Below, one piece after another: positions 23,430 through 34,591 of a stretch of 64,000 bases of DNA. A program made the translations under genes and the position numbers. The notes beneath the pieces are model-generated. The model searched no databases. It was not told the DNA's origin and worked only from the letters and a program-made list of their open reading frames with translations. The stretch comes from Girardinichthys multiradiatus. Taxonomy: Eukaryota; Chordata; Actinopteri; Cyprinodontiformes; Goodeidae. The stretch spans positions 1,054,001-1,118,000 of the forward strand of contig NC_061800.1 in NCBI RefSeq assembly GCF_021462225.1. Direction: 5' to 3'. The stretch's first letter is position 1. Each line of letters begins with the position of its first letter.

Positions 23430-23770
23430 GGATGGCTGCACGGTGGCGCAGTTGGTAGCACAGCAAGAAAGTCCTGGGTTCGACTCTGCATGGAGTTTGC
23501 ATGTTCTCCCCGTGCATGCGTGGGTTCTCTCCGGGTACTCTGGCTTCCTCTCACATTCCAAAGACATGCCTGTTAGGTTAATTGGTGTCTCTAAATTGCC
23601 CTTAGGTGTGTGAATGAGTGTGTGCATGGTTGTTTGTGTGTTGCCCTGTGATGGACTGGCGACTTGTCCAGGGTGTACCCCGCCTTTCACCCGTAAACTA
23701 CTGGAGAGAGGCACCAGCTTCCCCGCAACCGACTATGGAAGAAGCCGTATAGAAAATGACTGACTGACTG
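23430..23770 (+). mobile_element. tRNA-derived SINE
   Basis: The element opens with a tRNA-like head holding an A-box-like GGCGCAGTTGGTAGCA and a B-box GGTTCGACTCT. A conserved body follows (GCATGTTCTCCCCGTGCATG, then GATGGACTGGCGACTTGTCC), and it ends in GACTGACTGACTG repeats. This is a familiar teleost SINE. A tail fragment of the same family occurs at 22095-22140. Transcription would be by RNA polymerase III from the internal promoter. Confidence 0.8.
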
Positions 23771-24299
23771 TTTATAGCAGGCATTTTGCAGCAGCATATA
23801 CAGCAAAAAGGTTCATTTGGGATTAGAGACTTATACTGGTATAAGTAGTCTGGCAGTACTATCATAAAAATACGCGTTTATTTTTTTTGTTTTGTGAATT
23901 TTCAGCAAACTTCAGTGAATGACAGGCTAAGCTTTGACAACACTGACTAAAGTACTGATGCATGCTGAGATGTAGACTACATTTACAAATTGGCTTCTGT
24001 TGGTATACTGGACTGTTGACACTGTTCTCTTTGCAGAACTCATTTTGATGAAACTATTAGAAACTGGAGACAAAAAAGATTACTGTATTTGGTAATTTGT
24101 TTTTTTACCTGAAGAACAATTTTGTCCCCAAAGATGAGGAACGTGCTGTGGCTTAAGTTTATTCATGTTTGGAATGAAGCTTTTTGCTAAAACTGAGACG
24201 AATGAAACAAAACACAATGATCCATCCCTTTACTTTCCTCACTTTAAACAACACACTGACCTCTCAATGCTTATACAAACAATCTTTACTTTATCTCAT

Positions 24300-25033
24300 T
24301 TCACAAGTTACAGTAACTTGCAATAGTATTCATAACCCTTGAATCTTTTTACTCTTTTCCTCATTACAATTAAATTCAGTGTGTTTAATTGGGACTCAGT
24401 GTGTGAGAAGAACACAAAGTAGTGCATAATGAAAGAACAATGATTCCAACATTCTTTACAACTAAAAATCTAAAATGGGTGGCATTATACCAATGGCATG
24501 AGCCCCCTGTGTCAACAATTTGTATAACCAATTTTAACTGCATAGACAGCTGCAAGTCTAGAGGTATACAGCTTGGCACATTTAGGGACTGAAGTATTTG
24601 CCCATTATTAGTAAAATAGATACTGCTCAGCAAGATTGGACAGAAATCAACTGTGAAGTACTGCCACATATTCTCAATTGGATTTAGGTCTGTGACTTTG
24701 ACTAGGCCATTCCAAGACATGCATATGCTTTGAATTAAACCATTAATTCAAGCTCCAGCTATATGTTAAGGGTTCTTGTCTTTGTGGAAGGTTAACCTCT
24801 GTCCCATTCTTAACGTTTTTGCCGCTTCTAACAGGTTTTCTTCCAGGATTCCATTATTTATGTCCATCCATCTTCTGAATAACTCTGTCCAGCTTGCTGA
24901 AGAAAAGCATCCCCACATTATGATGACACAACCAACATGTTATATCGTGGGGTAGTGTGTGGAGTATTAGTTTTCCACAAGACATAGCATTTTCCATGTA
25001 GGCTCGAAATATAAGCCCCTTGTTCAGAGGCAA
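24300..25033 (-). mobile_element. Tc1-like transposon relic
   Basis: The minus strand at 24640-24720 encodes M-S-W-N-G-L-V-K-V-T-D-L-N-P-I-E-N-M-W, the DDE C-terminal motif of a Tc1 transposase. The region to 25030 continues as antisense transposase, including the segment antisense to the Walker-free GGGS...WG region. The left end near 24310-24350 resembles the usual terminal sequence with a run describing a variable CATAACCCTTGAA. The copy is truncated at about 25033, where a LINE fragment begins. Confidence 0.7.
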
Positions 25034-25630
25034 CCTTTAATAAAGAGGACTGTGAGAAAATGGTCACAGGAAGTTGAAGAAGCTCTGCAAGGTTGCTTTG
25101 AGGCTACAGACTGGGACGCACTGTGCCAGCCACATGGAGAGGACATCAATGACATGACTGAGTGTGTAACCGACTATATAAACTTCTGTGTGGATAACAT
25201 CATCCCCACCAGAACTTTGAGATGCTTCCCCAATAACAAACCTTGGATCACCAGTGACCTGAAGGACCTGCTTAACAAGAAAAAAAGAGCCTTCAGAGAG
25301 GGAGACAGAATTATTGAGGATTATACAGAAGCAACTTAAAGTCAAAATAAGAGACAGCAAGGAGGTGTACAAGAAGAAGCTGGAGAGCAAGCTCCAGCAA
25401 AATAATATCAGAGATATGTGGACAGGGATGAAGAAGATCACAAGCTTCAAGCAGAAGGATGATCAGACCGATGGAGGTCTGGACAGAGCCAATAAACTGA
25501 ACACATTCTTCAATAGGTTCAGTTCAGAAACAAGCTCAGCATCCTCCTCTCCTGCTCACAGCCAAACAGACATCCCACCCTCCTTTGACCCACAGGACCC
25601 ACAGCTGTCCAGTAACACCTCACATTTTTT
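25034..25630 (+). mobile_element. Jockey/Rex-type LINE ORF2 fragment
   Basis: Two overlapping frames (25052-25339 and 25314 onward) encode the linker between endonuclease and reverse transcriptase of a fish LINE: F-E-A-T-D-W-D-A-L, then N-N-K-P-W-I-T-S-D-L-K-D-L-L-N-K-K-K-R-A-F, then K-L-N-T-F-F-N-R-F. A one-base frameshift separates them near 25320. The 3' side stops at about 25630, where the inverted LTR element begins, so the reverse transcriptase is missing. Confidence 0.7.
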
Positions 25631-26547
25631 ATCCGAAGTGGTTGATGATCCGGAGGCCGGCAGTGACGAAGTAGCCATCGAAGTGGTTGATGATCCGGAG
25701 GCCGGCAGTGACGAAGTAGCCATCGAAGTAGGAGCCGATGTCTCAGAGGTCTGCGGCGAGCATGCAGGCGCCTCGGAGGTCTGCGCCTCGGATGCAGGCG
25801 CCTCGGAGGTCTGCGGCGAGGATGCAGGCGCATCGGGGGTCTGCGGCGAGGATGCAGGCACCTCGGAGGTCTGCGGCGAGGATGCAGACGCCTCGGAGGT
25901 CTGCGGCGAGGATGCAGGCGCCTCGGAGGTCTACGGCAAGGATGCAGGCTGCCTGGAGTCCGACAGCGGAGATGCCAGGCAAACCCACGAAGCGAGGAGT
26001 CAAGCAGTGTATGACGTGGCGAGATCCTCAGAGACTTGGCCCTGGCGTCCAACTTGGACCCAGGCAGAAACCCTGAAGACTTGGCCCTGGCGTCCGGTTC
26101 GGAGTCAGGCAAAGAGTCAGGCAAAGAATCAGGCAAAGAGTCAATCAAAGTCAAAAAGTCAGTCCATATCTCCAGTAACACCCCCCAGAGGAAACTGAGC
26201 AGGTGCTCAGGACCAGGTCTTGGAGACAACCCATCCATGGGCTCCACCAAAGCATGGTGCGGGAATGGAGGCAGCCCGCCCACAGGCTCCTCCGTGTCAT
26301 GACGAGGCTCTGTAGACCAGGCGGCGGCCGGCTGAGGCTCTGTAGATTCGGCGGTGGCCGGCTGAGGCTCTGTAGGCTTAGCTGCATGCTGTGAGTCCAG
26401 AGGCATGGCTGCCTTAACGGCCACAAGAAGTGGATCGAAGGGACCTCCAGCGGAGAGTGGAGCTGGAGCGTCTAGCCATCCCTCTGCAAGAAACTCATCT
26501 AGTAAGATAGTGTGCACGTCAACCAGATCCTGAGGATTGCTAATCAA
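25631..26547 (-). pseudogene. Second ORF of the inverted LTR element
   Basis: A long minus-strand frame encodes the E-G-W-L-D-A-P-A-P-L-S-A-G-G-P-F-D-P-L-L-V-A block, E-P-Q-P-A repeats, an E-E-P-V-G-G-L-P-P motif and an Arg/Pro-rich tandem run. It is homologous in order to 15583-16385 plus 16640-17045. The frame stays open for over 900 bp, so recent activity or repeat-driven openness is possible. The function is unknown. No polymerase or protease motif is present. The minus frame continues into the flanking LINE at its end, which is not part of the gene. Confidence 0.45.
25736..25945. repeat. 30-bp coding minisatellite
   Basis: About seven units of a 30-bp repeat (GCCTCGGAGGTCTGCGGCGA plus GGATGCAGGC) with scattered changes. 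As 30 is a multiple of three, frames on both strands remain open. It lies inside the second ORF of the inverted LTR element. A second imperfect repeat of about 51 bp (GTGGTTGATGATCCGGAGGC...) occurs at 25638-25730. Confidence 0.85.
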
Positions 26548-27739
26548 GGCAAAGGGACTTCATAAGTTCCTTCTTGATCTCCTGCAACCCGGCCTGAACC
26601 CATGGCGGAGCAGGAGGTCGCACCGACGACCGGAGACCAGCAGAGGGCATGACGAGCTCAGGTGCTGCTACTGCTGCGGACGTGGCAAGCTCAGGCGTGC
26701 TGCTGCTGCAGCTGCTACTGCGGACGTGAAGAGCTCAGGCGCTACTGTTGCTGCAGCAGTGGACGTGCTGCAGCAGTGGACGTGACGAGCTCAGGCGTTG
26801 CTGCTGCTGCGGACTGCTTGCGGCGTCGGCGACATCTCCGACGAGATGGGGCAGGCTCCGAACTGGGAGAGTGCGCTGCAGGCAACTCTGGCTCCAAAAA
26901 CGAGGAGGAAAGGTAGACTGGAGCTGGTGACTTACTCCGGGGATGAGGAGAGGGTCTGTGACGCAGCGGACCGGTACCCGGAAGAGGCCTAGCCAGTCTT
27001 GTGCCCCAAACGGTGACCGCTGCTCTCTCTCCTCCTGATCCTGACGTGCGCTCTTCTCCGCGGCACATCGGAAATACTCAAACAAGGTAATCATCTCTGG
27101 TTCTGCTTGGTCCTCTTTTTGGCTGGTTCCTAATGTCGAGGAAGGACTGTGGGTCGGACCAAAGTGCAGACAAGAGCTCGGTAGTCGCATCATAGTTACT
27201 TCCTTGTTTAATTTATTCCACACTCCAGGTAGTATGGCAAAACGAAGCATGAACAAAACATAGTCATGGTACACATAGCATAAACGAAGCATAGACAAAG
27301 CATAGACATAGAAACGTAGCATAGAAACGTAGCATAAATGAAGCATAGACATCACCGACATAGAAACAAGGAACCAGCGAGGAACTAAACAAACAGAACA
27401 ACTAATATACACAGAGCACAGAGAGGGGAACAAAAGGCAGGTAATCAAAGAAACAGGGAACAGGTGTGACAAGGAACAGGTGAAACAAATACAAAGGCTG
27501 AGGATGGGTGAAAGGACTAAAACAGAAAACACAAATTAAGCAAGAGAAGAAATCAGAGGAGGAAATAAAGAACTAGAATAACTATGAACTAAAGTAAACA
27601 GAGAAACTAGAGGGGAACATAGAAACAATAACTTAAGAAATAAACAAAGAGCCATAAGGAGAATCAAAATTACAAAATAAACCAACAAGTCCAAAATGTC
27701 ACTCCATGACAATATGACACCCTGATCAATATTCAATGG

Positions 27740-28150
27740 TCAAATGCTAACATCATTGAAGCCCCGCCCCCCGAGAACAGAAAGTGTAATGTTTCACTTA
27801 GTGTGGTCCATGTTTGATCCCCTTCACCTAATCAACATGAATCTGTCCCAATTGACAAATAACATGATGGTCTAAGTTCATGTGTAGTACTGACTGGTTT
27901 GGCTGGAGGGTGTGGCCGTGGCGTCATGGCGAAATCTGAAGTCACGCCATGGCCATACGTTTGGTTCTAAATTTCACATGCATGGCCCGATTTACTCCAA
28001 ACTCAATATGGTTGATCGTGTGGAATCGAGCAGCGGGCTCCTCGGTGGCGTGGAGGAAGCGGTGCCAGTCTCCCACGGTCGCTACACAGGTTGAGTATTT
28101 TATAATTGCATTAGCTTCAGTTTGTGTAAGTAATGTGGTACATACATTCC
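27740..28150. repeat. Probable non-autonomous repeat, class unknown
   Basis: The interval has GC-rich patches (GAAGCCCCGCCCCCCGAGAA; GGTGTGGCCGTGGCGTCATG) and a near-palindromic stretch at 27925-27955 (CGTGGCGTCATGGCG... CGCCATGGCCA). In style it resembles the repeat at 33.48-34.32 kb. There is no coding potential. I call it a repeat from composition and style only. Confidence 0.35.
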
Positions 28151-28164
28151 AATTAATCGTAATC

Positions 28165-29062
28165 ATTTAACAGTCCAGTCAGATTCAGTTATTTATTGAA
28201 ATTGGATAAAAAGTTTTTCATTCTAAGGAAACCCAGCAGATTGCATCCAGTCAGTGACTTGCAGCATTCCCTCCTCCTGGATGAGCATGTAGAGACAGTG
28301 GACAATCACTGGCGTTGACTTTGCAGCAATCCCACATGCTGAGCATGCATGTAGCGACAGTGGAGAGGAAAAACTCCCTTTTAACAGGAAGAAACCTCCA
28401 GCAGAACCAGAACCAGGCTCAGTGTGAGCGTCCATCTGCCACGACTGACTGGGGGTTTGAGAGAACAGAGCAGAGACACAAAGAGAACAAAGAAGCACTG
28501 ATCCAGGAGTCCTTTTTATGGGAAGGAAAAGTAAATGTTAATGGATGTAGCTCCTTTAGTCGTTTCACCTAGAAAGAAAAAAAACAGATCAACTCTGAGA
28601 CAGTTTTCAAGGTTAGAGTCTGAAAGAGAGCACATAGAGTTAGTCAAAGGAGTAGCTCAGTCAATCGCCATGTTTAGGAGAGAGAAAGGGTTAAACACTA
28701 AAAGACAGGGCTATGTGGATCATTGGTAGAGGGTGAGCATTAAGTTGTTGCCAGCAGAAGCTTGGACGATGCCCCTCTCCAGAAAGGTGTCACAGGTAGA
28801 CACAGAGCCAGGCCAGGTGTAGCTTCTAGGAAGAGAAAAGGGAGACAACATAAAGTCAAAACCTGAAATAACAGCAAATAATGCAAAATTGGAGAGTAGT
28901 GTGAGAATGTAGCGAAGAGGGTGAAAGTGGTCATTATGTCCTCCAGCAACCTAAGCCTATAGCAGCATAACTACAGAGATAGCTCAGGATAAACTAAGCC
29001 ACTAACTATAAGCTTTATCAAAAAGGAACGTTTTAAGGCTAGCCTTAAAAGTAGACAGTTTG
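28165..29062 (-). mobile_element. L2 LINE 3' UTR, inverted
   Basis: This is the reverse complement of the 3' region at 20540-21240, including the segment ending with TTTTAGGAAGG... style UTR blocks and the D-K-A-Y-S coding end (about 29010-29060). It is a separate 3' fragment, or the end of the LINE at 29281-31070 after an insertion: its coding end (28977-29062) is duplicated at 29290-29373. Confidence 0.7.
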
Positions 29063-29280
29063 TCCATCTAGAGCCCACTGATGGTCATTGTTATACTAAA
29101 AACCACAACAATCGGGATACCGCTCTCTGTCAGACTGATTATAACCATTGGAAAAGAGAAGGGGTCATACAAGTAGCAGAAATGGAGGGTGTGTTTGCAC
29201 CTCAACCATAACTGAGCCGGTTTAGGCTAAACCTGACTCCCCCTTACTCCATCCAACAGGGAAGAAGACAGAGGTAAAAA
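29063..29280 (-). repeat. Interspersed repeat, inverted copy of 21333-21600
   Basis: The segment matches 21333-21600 in reverse orientation, with modest divergence (for example TCTGACAGAAAGAGG versus TCTGACAGAGAGCGG on the same sense). It lies between two L2 segments that overlap in content. Confidence 0.6.
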
Positions 29281-31070
29281 ATGAGGAAGATAGCTCAGGA
29301 TAACCTAAGCCACTCTAACTATAATCTTTATCAAAAAAAGGAAAGTTTTAAGCCTAGCCTTAAAAGTAGACAGGGTGTCTGCCTCACGGACTACAACTGG
29401 GAGCTGGTTCCACAGGAGAGGAGCCTGATAACTAAAGGACCTGCCTCAAATTCTACTTCTAGAGACTCTAGGAACCACCAGTAAACCTGCAGTCTGAGAA
29501 CGAAGTTCTCTGTTAGGAATGTGTAGAACAATCAGATCTCTGATGTATGATGGAGCTAGATCATTAAGGGTTTTGTATATCAGGAGGAGAATTTTAAATT
29601 CTATTCTGGATTTAACAGGGAGCCAATGAAAGGAAGCTAAAATAGGAGAAATATGATCTGTCTTTTTAATTTTCATCAGAACTCTTGCTGCTGCATTTTG
29701 AATCAGCTGAAGGTGTTTAACTGCATTTTGTGGACATCCTGATAGTAAAGAATTACAATAGTCCAGCCTTGAAGTAACAAATGCATGGACTAGTTTTTCA
29801 GCATCACTACTGGACAGGATATTTCTAATTTTGGCAATGTTCCGGAGATGAAAGAAGTAAATCCTAGAAACCTGTTTAATATAGGATTTAAATTACATGT
29901 CCTGGTCAAAAGTAACACCAATGTTTTTTTACTTTATTATCGGAGGTCAATTTAATGCCATCCAGGTTAAGTTATCGACCAAGCAGTTTTTTTTAAAGAC
30001 TCCAGTCCAAAGACGACAACTTCTGTATTGTCTGAATTTAGAAGCAAAAAATGTAAAGTCATCCAAGTTTTTATATCTTCAAGACATGCTTGTAGTCTAT
30101 CTAACTGGTTGGGCTCATCAGGATTTATGGATAAGTAAAGCTGAGTGTCATCAGCGTAACAGTGAAAATTTATTCTATGCTGCCTGAAGCATATATATAG
30201 TAAAGAGAATTGGCTGTATCAAATGCAGCACTGAGATCTAACAGAACCAGAACAGACACAAGTCCATTGTCTGAGGCCATAAGAATATCATCAGTGACTT
30301 TCAGCAGAGCTGTTTCAGTGCTATGATTAGCTCTGAAGCCTGACTGAAACTCTTCAAAGAGGTCATTGCTGTATAAATGCTCACACATTTGATTAGCAAC
30401 TATTGTCTCAAGGATTTTAGATAAGAATGGAAGATTGGATATAAGTCTGTAATTTTTCAAGTCATCTCGATCAAGCGAAGGTTTCTTAAGTAAAGGTTTA
30501 ATTACAGCTAACTTAAAAGCCTGTGGTACATATTCATTTACTAAAGATAGATTAATCATATCTAAAATGGCGCTGGTAATCAGAGGGAACACTTCCTTAA
30601 ATAATGTGGTTGGGATTGGGTCTAACATACAAGTTGAAGGTTTAGATGAAGCTAATATTTCTGATAACTCAGGAAGCTTCACAGGATCAAAACAGTCCAA
30701 ACACTGATCAGGTTCTACAGTTATTTCCAATGTTGTCTCACTTGCTGAGGATGAAGTAATCATCTTCGGGACTATGTCAAAGATTTTCTTTTTAATAGAA
30801 TCAATTTTATTTAAGAAGAATACCATAAAGTCATGGCTGCTAAGAGCTAAGGGAATGGATGGCTCAACAGAGCTATGACTCTGTGTAAGTTTAGCAACTG
30901 TACTAAAGAGAAACCAAGGATTATTCTTGTTCTCTTCTATTAATGATGAGAAATAAGCTGTTCTAGCTTGGCGAAGTATCTTTTTATACAACAGTAGGCT
31001 ATTTTTCCAGATTAAGTAGGAATCCTCTAGGTCTGTAGAACGCCATTTTCTGTCCAATTTTCTAACATTA
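29281..31070 (-). pseudogene. L2-clade LINE ORF2, 5'-truncated and internally deleted
   Basis: The minus strand encodes the L2 reverse transcriptase. An intact 295-codon stretch (30170-31057) runs from the pre-RT linker through [33 protein letters not shown], and [10 protein letters not shown] with the first catalytic Asp. It then breaks into an unrelated short tail and a stop. The following DNA (29930-30170) encodes H-C-Y-A-D-D-T-Q-L-Y, the catalytic YADD box, and 29446-29676 the C-terminus (H-W-L-P-V... through S-Q-T-A-G-L-L). About 300 bp between A-F-D-T and the YADD box are missing. The endonuclease is absent. Confidence 0.85.
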
Positions 31071-32330
31071 ATTGTGTTTTATGATGTGGCTTGGAAACAT
31101 TACAGTAGTTAGGGTTGTGTGACACATTAAGCTGCACCACGGTTTTAAAAAAAACACAGCAGTATTGCTTTGAATACATCTTTAAAACCTGCTGAAAGCT
31201 TATAAGCTGGAATTTGTTTGTTTATTTTTGTATCTGAGCAGTGTATTTCCTGTTAAGTGTTCTTCTACTGCCATTCCTGTTGTGTAGCAGTAACATTGTC
31301 TCGATAGCAATGACTTGTGTTAAGTAGAGTGACTGCAAGAACTACAAAACTCTTCTCCCAGCAGCATTTCTTCCTTTTTGCCCACAGCTCTCCACAGGCG
31401 ACATTAGGGAAAACACACGGGTGAACGTCTGGATCTCGCAGGCAGAGTAAAAGACTGCATCTTTGAAGAAAACCTTGGATACAAACCTTGGATACAAAGT
31501 AAAATGATGTCTGTGTAACCTGTAACAGTACCCCAGCTGTAAATAAGACAAGTCGTCTCAACCTAGCTGTCTGAGCTCCTGCAGAAAGAATATCAGAATA
31601 TGAGATTTCCAAAGAAGAAACTGTGTCTGATTACATTGAGAAATATTTTTTTCTCTGCTGCTTGAAAAAGACAGCATTAAAACCGCAGCTCCGTGTCTTG
31701 TGTTTTGCTTTGTTTGCGTTGCTGAACTGCCTGAGTGCTAACAGGCCACTGAGTCTAATCCTACATATTTGTTTTGTAAAATTGATGACTAGTAATGAGT
31801 CATTTTACTCCTGCAACATGAGCCTATTCTGTTTTATCTGTATTTCCTCTTAATCTCTTCTCACTAAAATATGTCCACAGAGTTCTTAGAAACATGCTAA
31901 ATTGTGCCTGTGTTATCTCAGCTGCTAATGCTAAAGCTCTGCTAAGGCTAAGACAGCACCCACTAATAGTTCTGCTGTGTTTACAATATAGTTTGTTCTG
32001 TTTGCACTGTAGTCAGCCATAGGATGCCACCCGCACTCATACATATATGGTACTCATGGTACTAATGGGACTTGTAGGGGCCTTTTCCACTTGATTAGAA
32101 AGCCTGTGTCTAAGGTCTCGGTCTCCCTGCTGTCCTTCTGCCCTAAGCCTAACCCACATTATCCCCTGAGAAACTCTAGTGCATTCAATGCATGCAATGT
32201 TATTCAACACTCTTTTCTCAGTATTTAAGCTTACTAGTTGTCATTGTTCTTTGCTGCATACTTCTGTTGGACTGTATCAGTATCTTCTTTGCCACGTTAT
32301 TCTCTGTCCTTTCTTTACGTATGGATGTCC
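31071..32330. other. Unassigned intergenic sequence
   Basis: No recognised gene. Overlapping minus frames at 31265-31612 and a plus frame at 31623-31853 have no motifs. The composition is ordinary. Confidence 0.45.
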
Positions 32331-32436
32331 TTGTGCGCCCCTGTAGGTTTTCCATTTAATTATTAAAATCTTGACTAAGCTAATCCCTCGTTCCTGTCTG
32401 CGTTTTGGTCCAGCTCCTAACTTTCAAAACATGACA
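32330..32436 (+). mobile_element. LTR end of a Gypsy-type element (partial)
   Basis: The segment has a TTTAATTATTAAAATCTTGA poly(A)-type region, then CCTGTCTGCGTTTTGGTCCA and ends ACATGACA. This is the typical 3' end of vertebrate Gypsy LTRs, and it resembles the end of the 13.4-kb element's LTR (CTTGTCTGCACTTTGGTCC...TTGACA). The 5' end of the LTR is not discernible, though it may reach back to about 32 kb. Confidence 0.45.
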
Positions 32437-33470
32437 AGTATTCCGTTAATCAATGTTTACATTTTGGAAAGTTGTCATTTGTGCTCATTTGTATATGTGT
32501 ACAGGGCTTGTTGTTTGAGAACACTAGTGTGTGAATTCACTTCTTTATCTATTGTTGCATAATACCGCACCTCACCAGGCAGGTATTCATGAAACAATAA
32601 GTGACAGAGACTTAGACTTAGAGGCTATTTATTCTTGAAAATCAAGTAGCAATCTGACTTTGTAATTTTGATTAAAACAATTTTGTTATTTGCCTTTGGC
32701 ACTTAATGATTGTTATTCAAAGCCAATCCAAACCTCCTTTTGCACAATAAAATGGAGTGAGTGTGAATTATGCGTGTGAACAATCAGTCTGCCATGATAG
32801 TGTTCCAACTTGCACCAATGCGGGTCTACCATTTCTATTTTATTATTCAAAACAAGAACTAAATTTATCTTTAATGACAGAATTTAATTAAGTTACAAAC
32901 CCATATCTTTTAAAACAAAAACATGTCAGCCTCCTAAGACAAACATATAGGGCTAAAAAAGAAGAAAGAACAAGAACAATCACTGCTTACAGAGAGATGT
33001 AATAATATGTTTCTTTCTGCATGCACTCAATGCACATCTTTTAGCAAGTCTTTAGTTAGAAGGTTTGCAGTTTGTTAAAGAAGACACGTCTGCCACTCAA
33101 ACTAAAACGCAACAGGGAAGATTTTCAAGAAGGCAGACTTCTATTAGCAAAGTAAGTTTAGACTGCTATATGTATGTAAAGCAACAGTGCCTCCTGGTTG
33201 TAGAGGAGGGTAAACTATGATTAAGTAAAAACAATGGAAAAAGAGCAAGCCAAAGGGTTCTGTAAAAATAAAAAATAATAATGATTTGAAAATAAGTTTT
33301 CATTATTTTTGTATTTTTTTCAGTTTTGAAGACTAACAAAATTGTTAAGTGATACCCTCAAACCGCTATATGAACCACACTGTTCACACATGTGAGACTG
33401 ACATGAACAATTTGTGAATAAACCAGCTAAATTTATTTTTCCCGTCTGTAACTAACATCCTAGTCTGTGT
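32437..33470. other. Unassigned intergenic sequence
   Basis: AT-rich with only short frames and no recognisable element or gene. Confidence 0.45.
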
Positions 33471-33479
33471 CATGATCTG

Positions 33480-34322
33480 CTGGTATTTAGGGTTCCAAGC
33501 CCACAGGTGCGGCCGAAGGCCGTGCCAGGCGTGGCCGTTCACCTGCTCCCAGCGGAGCAGGGAACCCTATTGTTTTTGCTTCGTTTTTTCCTTATTATTA
33601 TTATTTGTCTCCGCTAAAAGTTGTTGGGTGCAAGAACCAGAAAATGCTGGAAAAAAAACTGACATAGCAACCTAATAGGAAATCACAACCGCTACTCAGA
33701 TACTAAAATTCAGACCCCCTAACAACTAGGGGGCGCTATTACGTATGACAACGCGTTTGGGTTTATAACTTCCAAACCATAAGTCCCACACTCCAAAGGT
33801 TTATATCACCTGGTTCCTTGGATGATTCTTCATCACTTTGCAATTGGCCATGCCCACTTAACTAGATTTTTTGCAAGGACGCGACATAGGCAAAAAGCTA
33901 TTTTCCACAACTCCTCCCACATTTTCAGCTCCATCAAGATAAACATACCATACATATATACATACCATTTACAGAGTTAGCTGGACACAATGGTATGAAA
34001 TCTTTGTCCAATGTTCAAACGTTGTTAAAGCTATATGCGGACAAACTTTATTTGCGAACTAACACTAAAGTTAATTGGCTATATCTCTGCCATATTTCAT
34101 GATTTCCAAACAAGATTGGAGAACCTCATAGAGAATGAGCTATTGTGCCCACACATTGACTTTCAATAATAGGGGGCGCTATAGGCACCAGACGTTTATA
34201 TCTGCATAACGGATTGATGGATTGACATGCAACGTGGTCCATATGCTCAAGACCTTATCTTCAGGACATACTTTTAATATGATTACAAAGTGGGCGTGGC
34301 TTATATGCTATCTCACACATGA
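33480..34322. repeat. Non-autonomous DNA-transposon-like fish repeat
   Basis: The repeat starts near TTTAGGGTTCCAAGCCCACA and soon reads GCAGGGAACCCTATTG, a pair of inverted motifs (AGGGTTCC and GGAACCCT) that bracket a GC-rich, hairpin-forming stretch. The following 700 bp contain two copies of the phrase AGGGGGCGCTAT and segments I recognise as typical of a high-copy fish repeat. There is no coding potential. It ends close to where the Polinton sequence begins. Confidence 0.5.
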
Positions 34323-34591
34323 CCTTTGAACTCAGTGAATTTGAAAGATTTTGTCAGGGAAATTACAGCTCTTTCCAGAGGCAATGTTGATGGTGGAGCA
34401 GATTTCATCGAGACCTGGACAGCAACAGCGCAGACAGAGAGTTCCCCTATCCTTACATGACCGTTGTAATAAAGCATCACGTTTAACGCTTCTGGCTGCA
34501 TGTCAGACATTGTTACTGAAACATTGCGCTGATATCAAGGTAATTTAAACTGATCCCTGGGTCTTCTTCTTCTGATACTCATGTTAATATG

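Larger units (their letters stand above)
25631..27725 (-). mobile_element. Inverted relative of the 13.4-18.0 kb LTR element
   Basis: On the minus strand this holds one LTR (about 27110-27725), a gag-like leader ORF and the proline-rich second ORF, in the same order as the plus-strand copy. Shared features are the V-R-P-P-A-P-P-W-V-Q block, the E-G-W-L-D-A-P-A-P block, E-P-Q-P-A repeats and GC-rich tandem units. The LTRs share TCACACCTGTTCCCTGTTTC and TTGTCTGCACTTTGGTCC motifs but differ enough to be separate subfamilies. The 3' LTR is missing, and the left edge directly abuts the LINE fragment. Confidence 0.7.

Noticed and set aside
25738..26076. Plus-strand ORF with R-S-A-A-R-M-Q-A-P repeats
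   Set aside because: It is a frame through the 30-bp minisatellite on the strand opposite the element's ORF.
34351..34548. 65-codon plus-strand frame just before the polymerase
   Set aside because: It starts with a non-ATG codon, has no conserved motif, and other frames there look equally plausible. It is left as unassigned Polinton leader.
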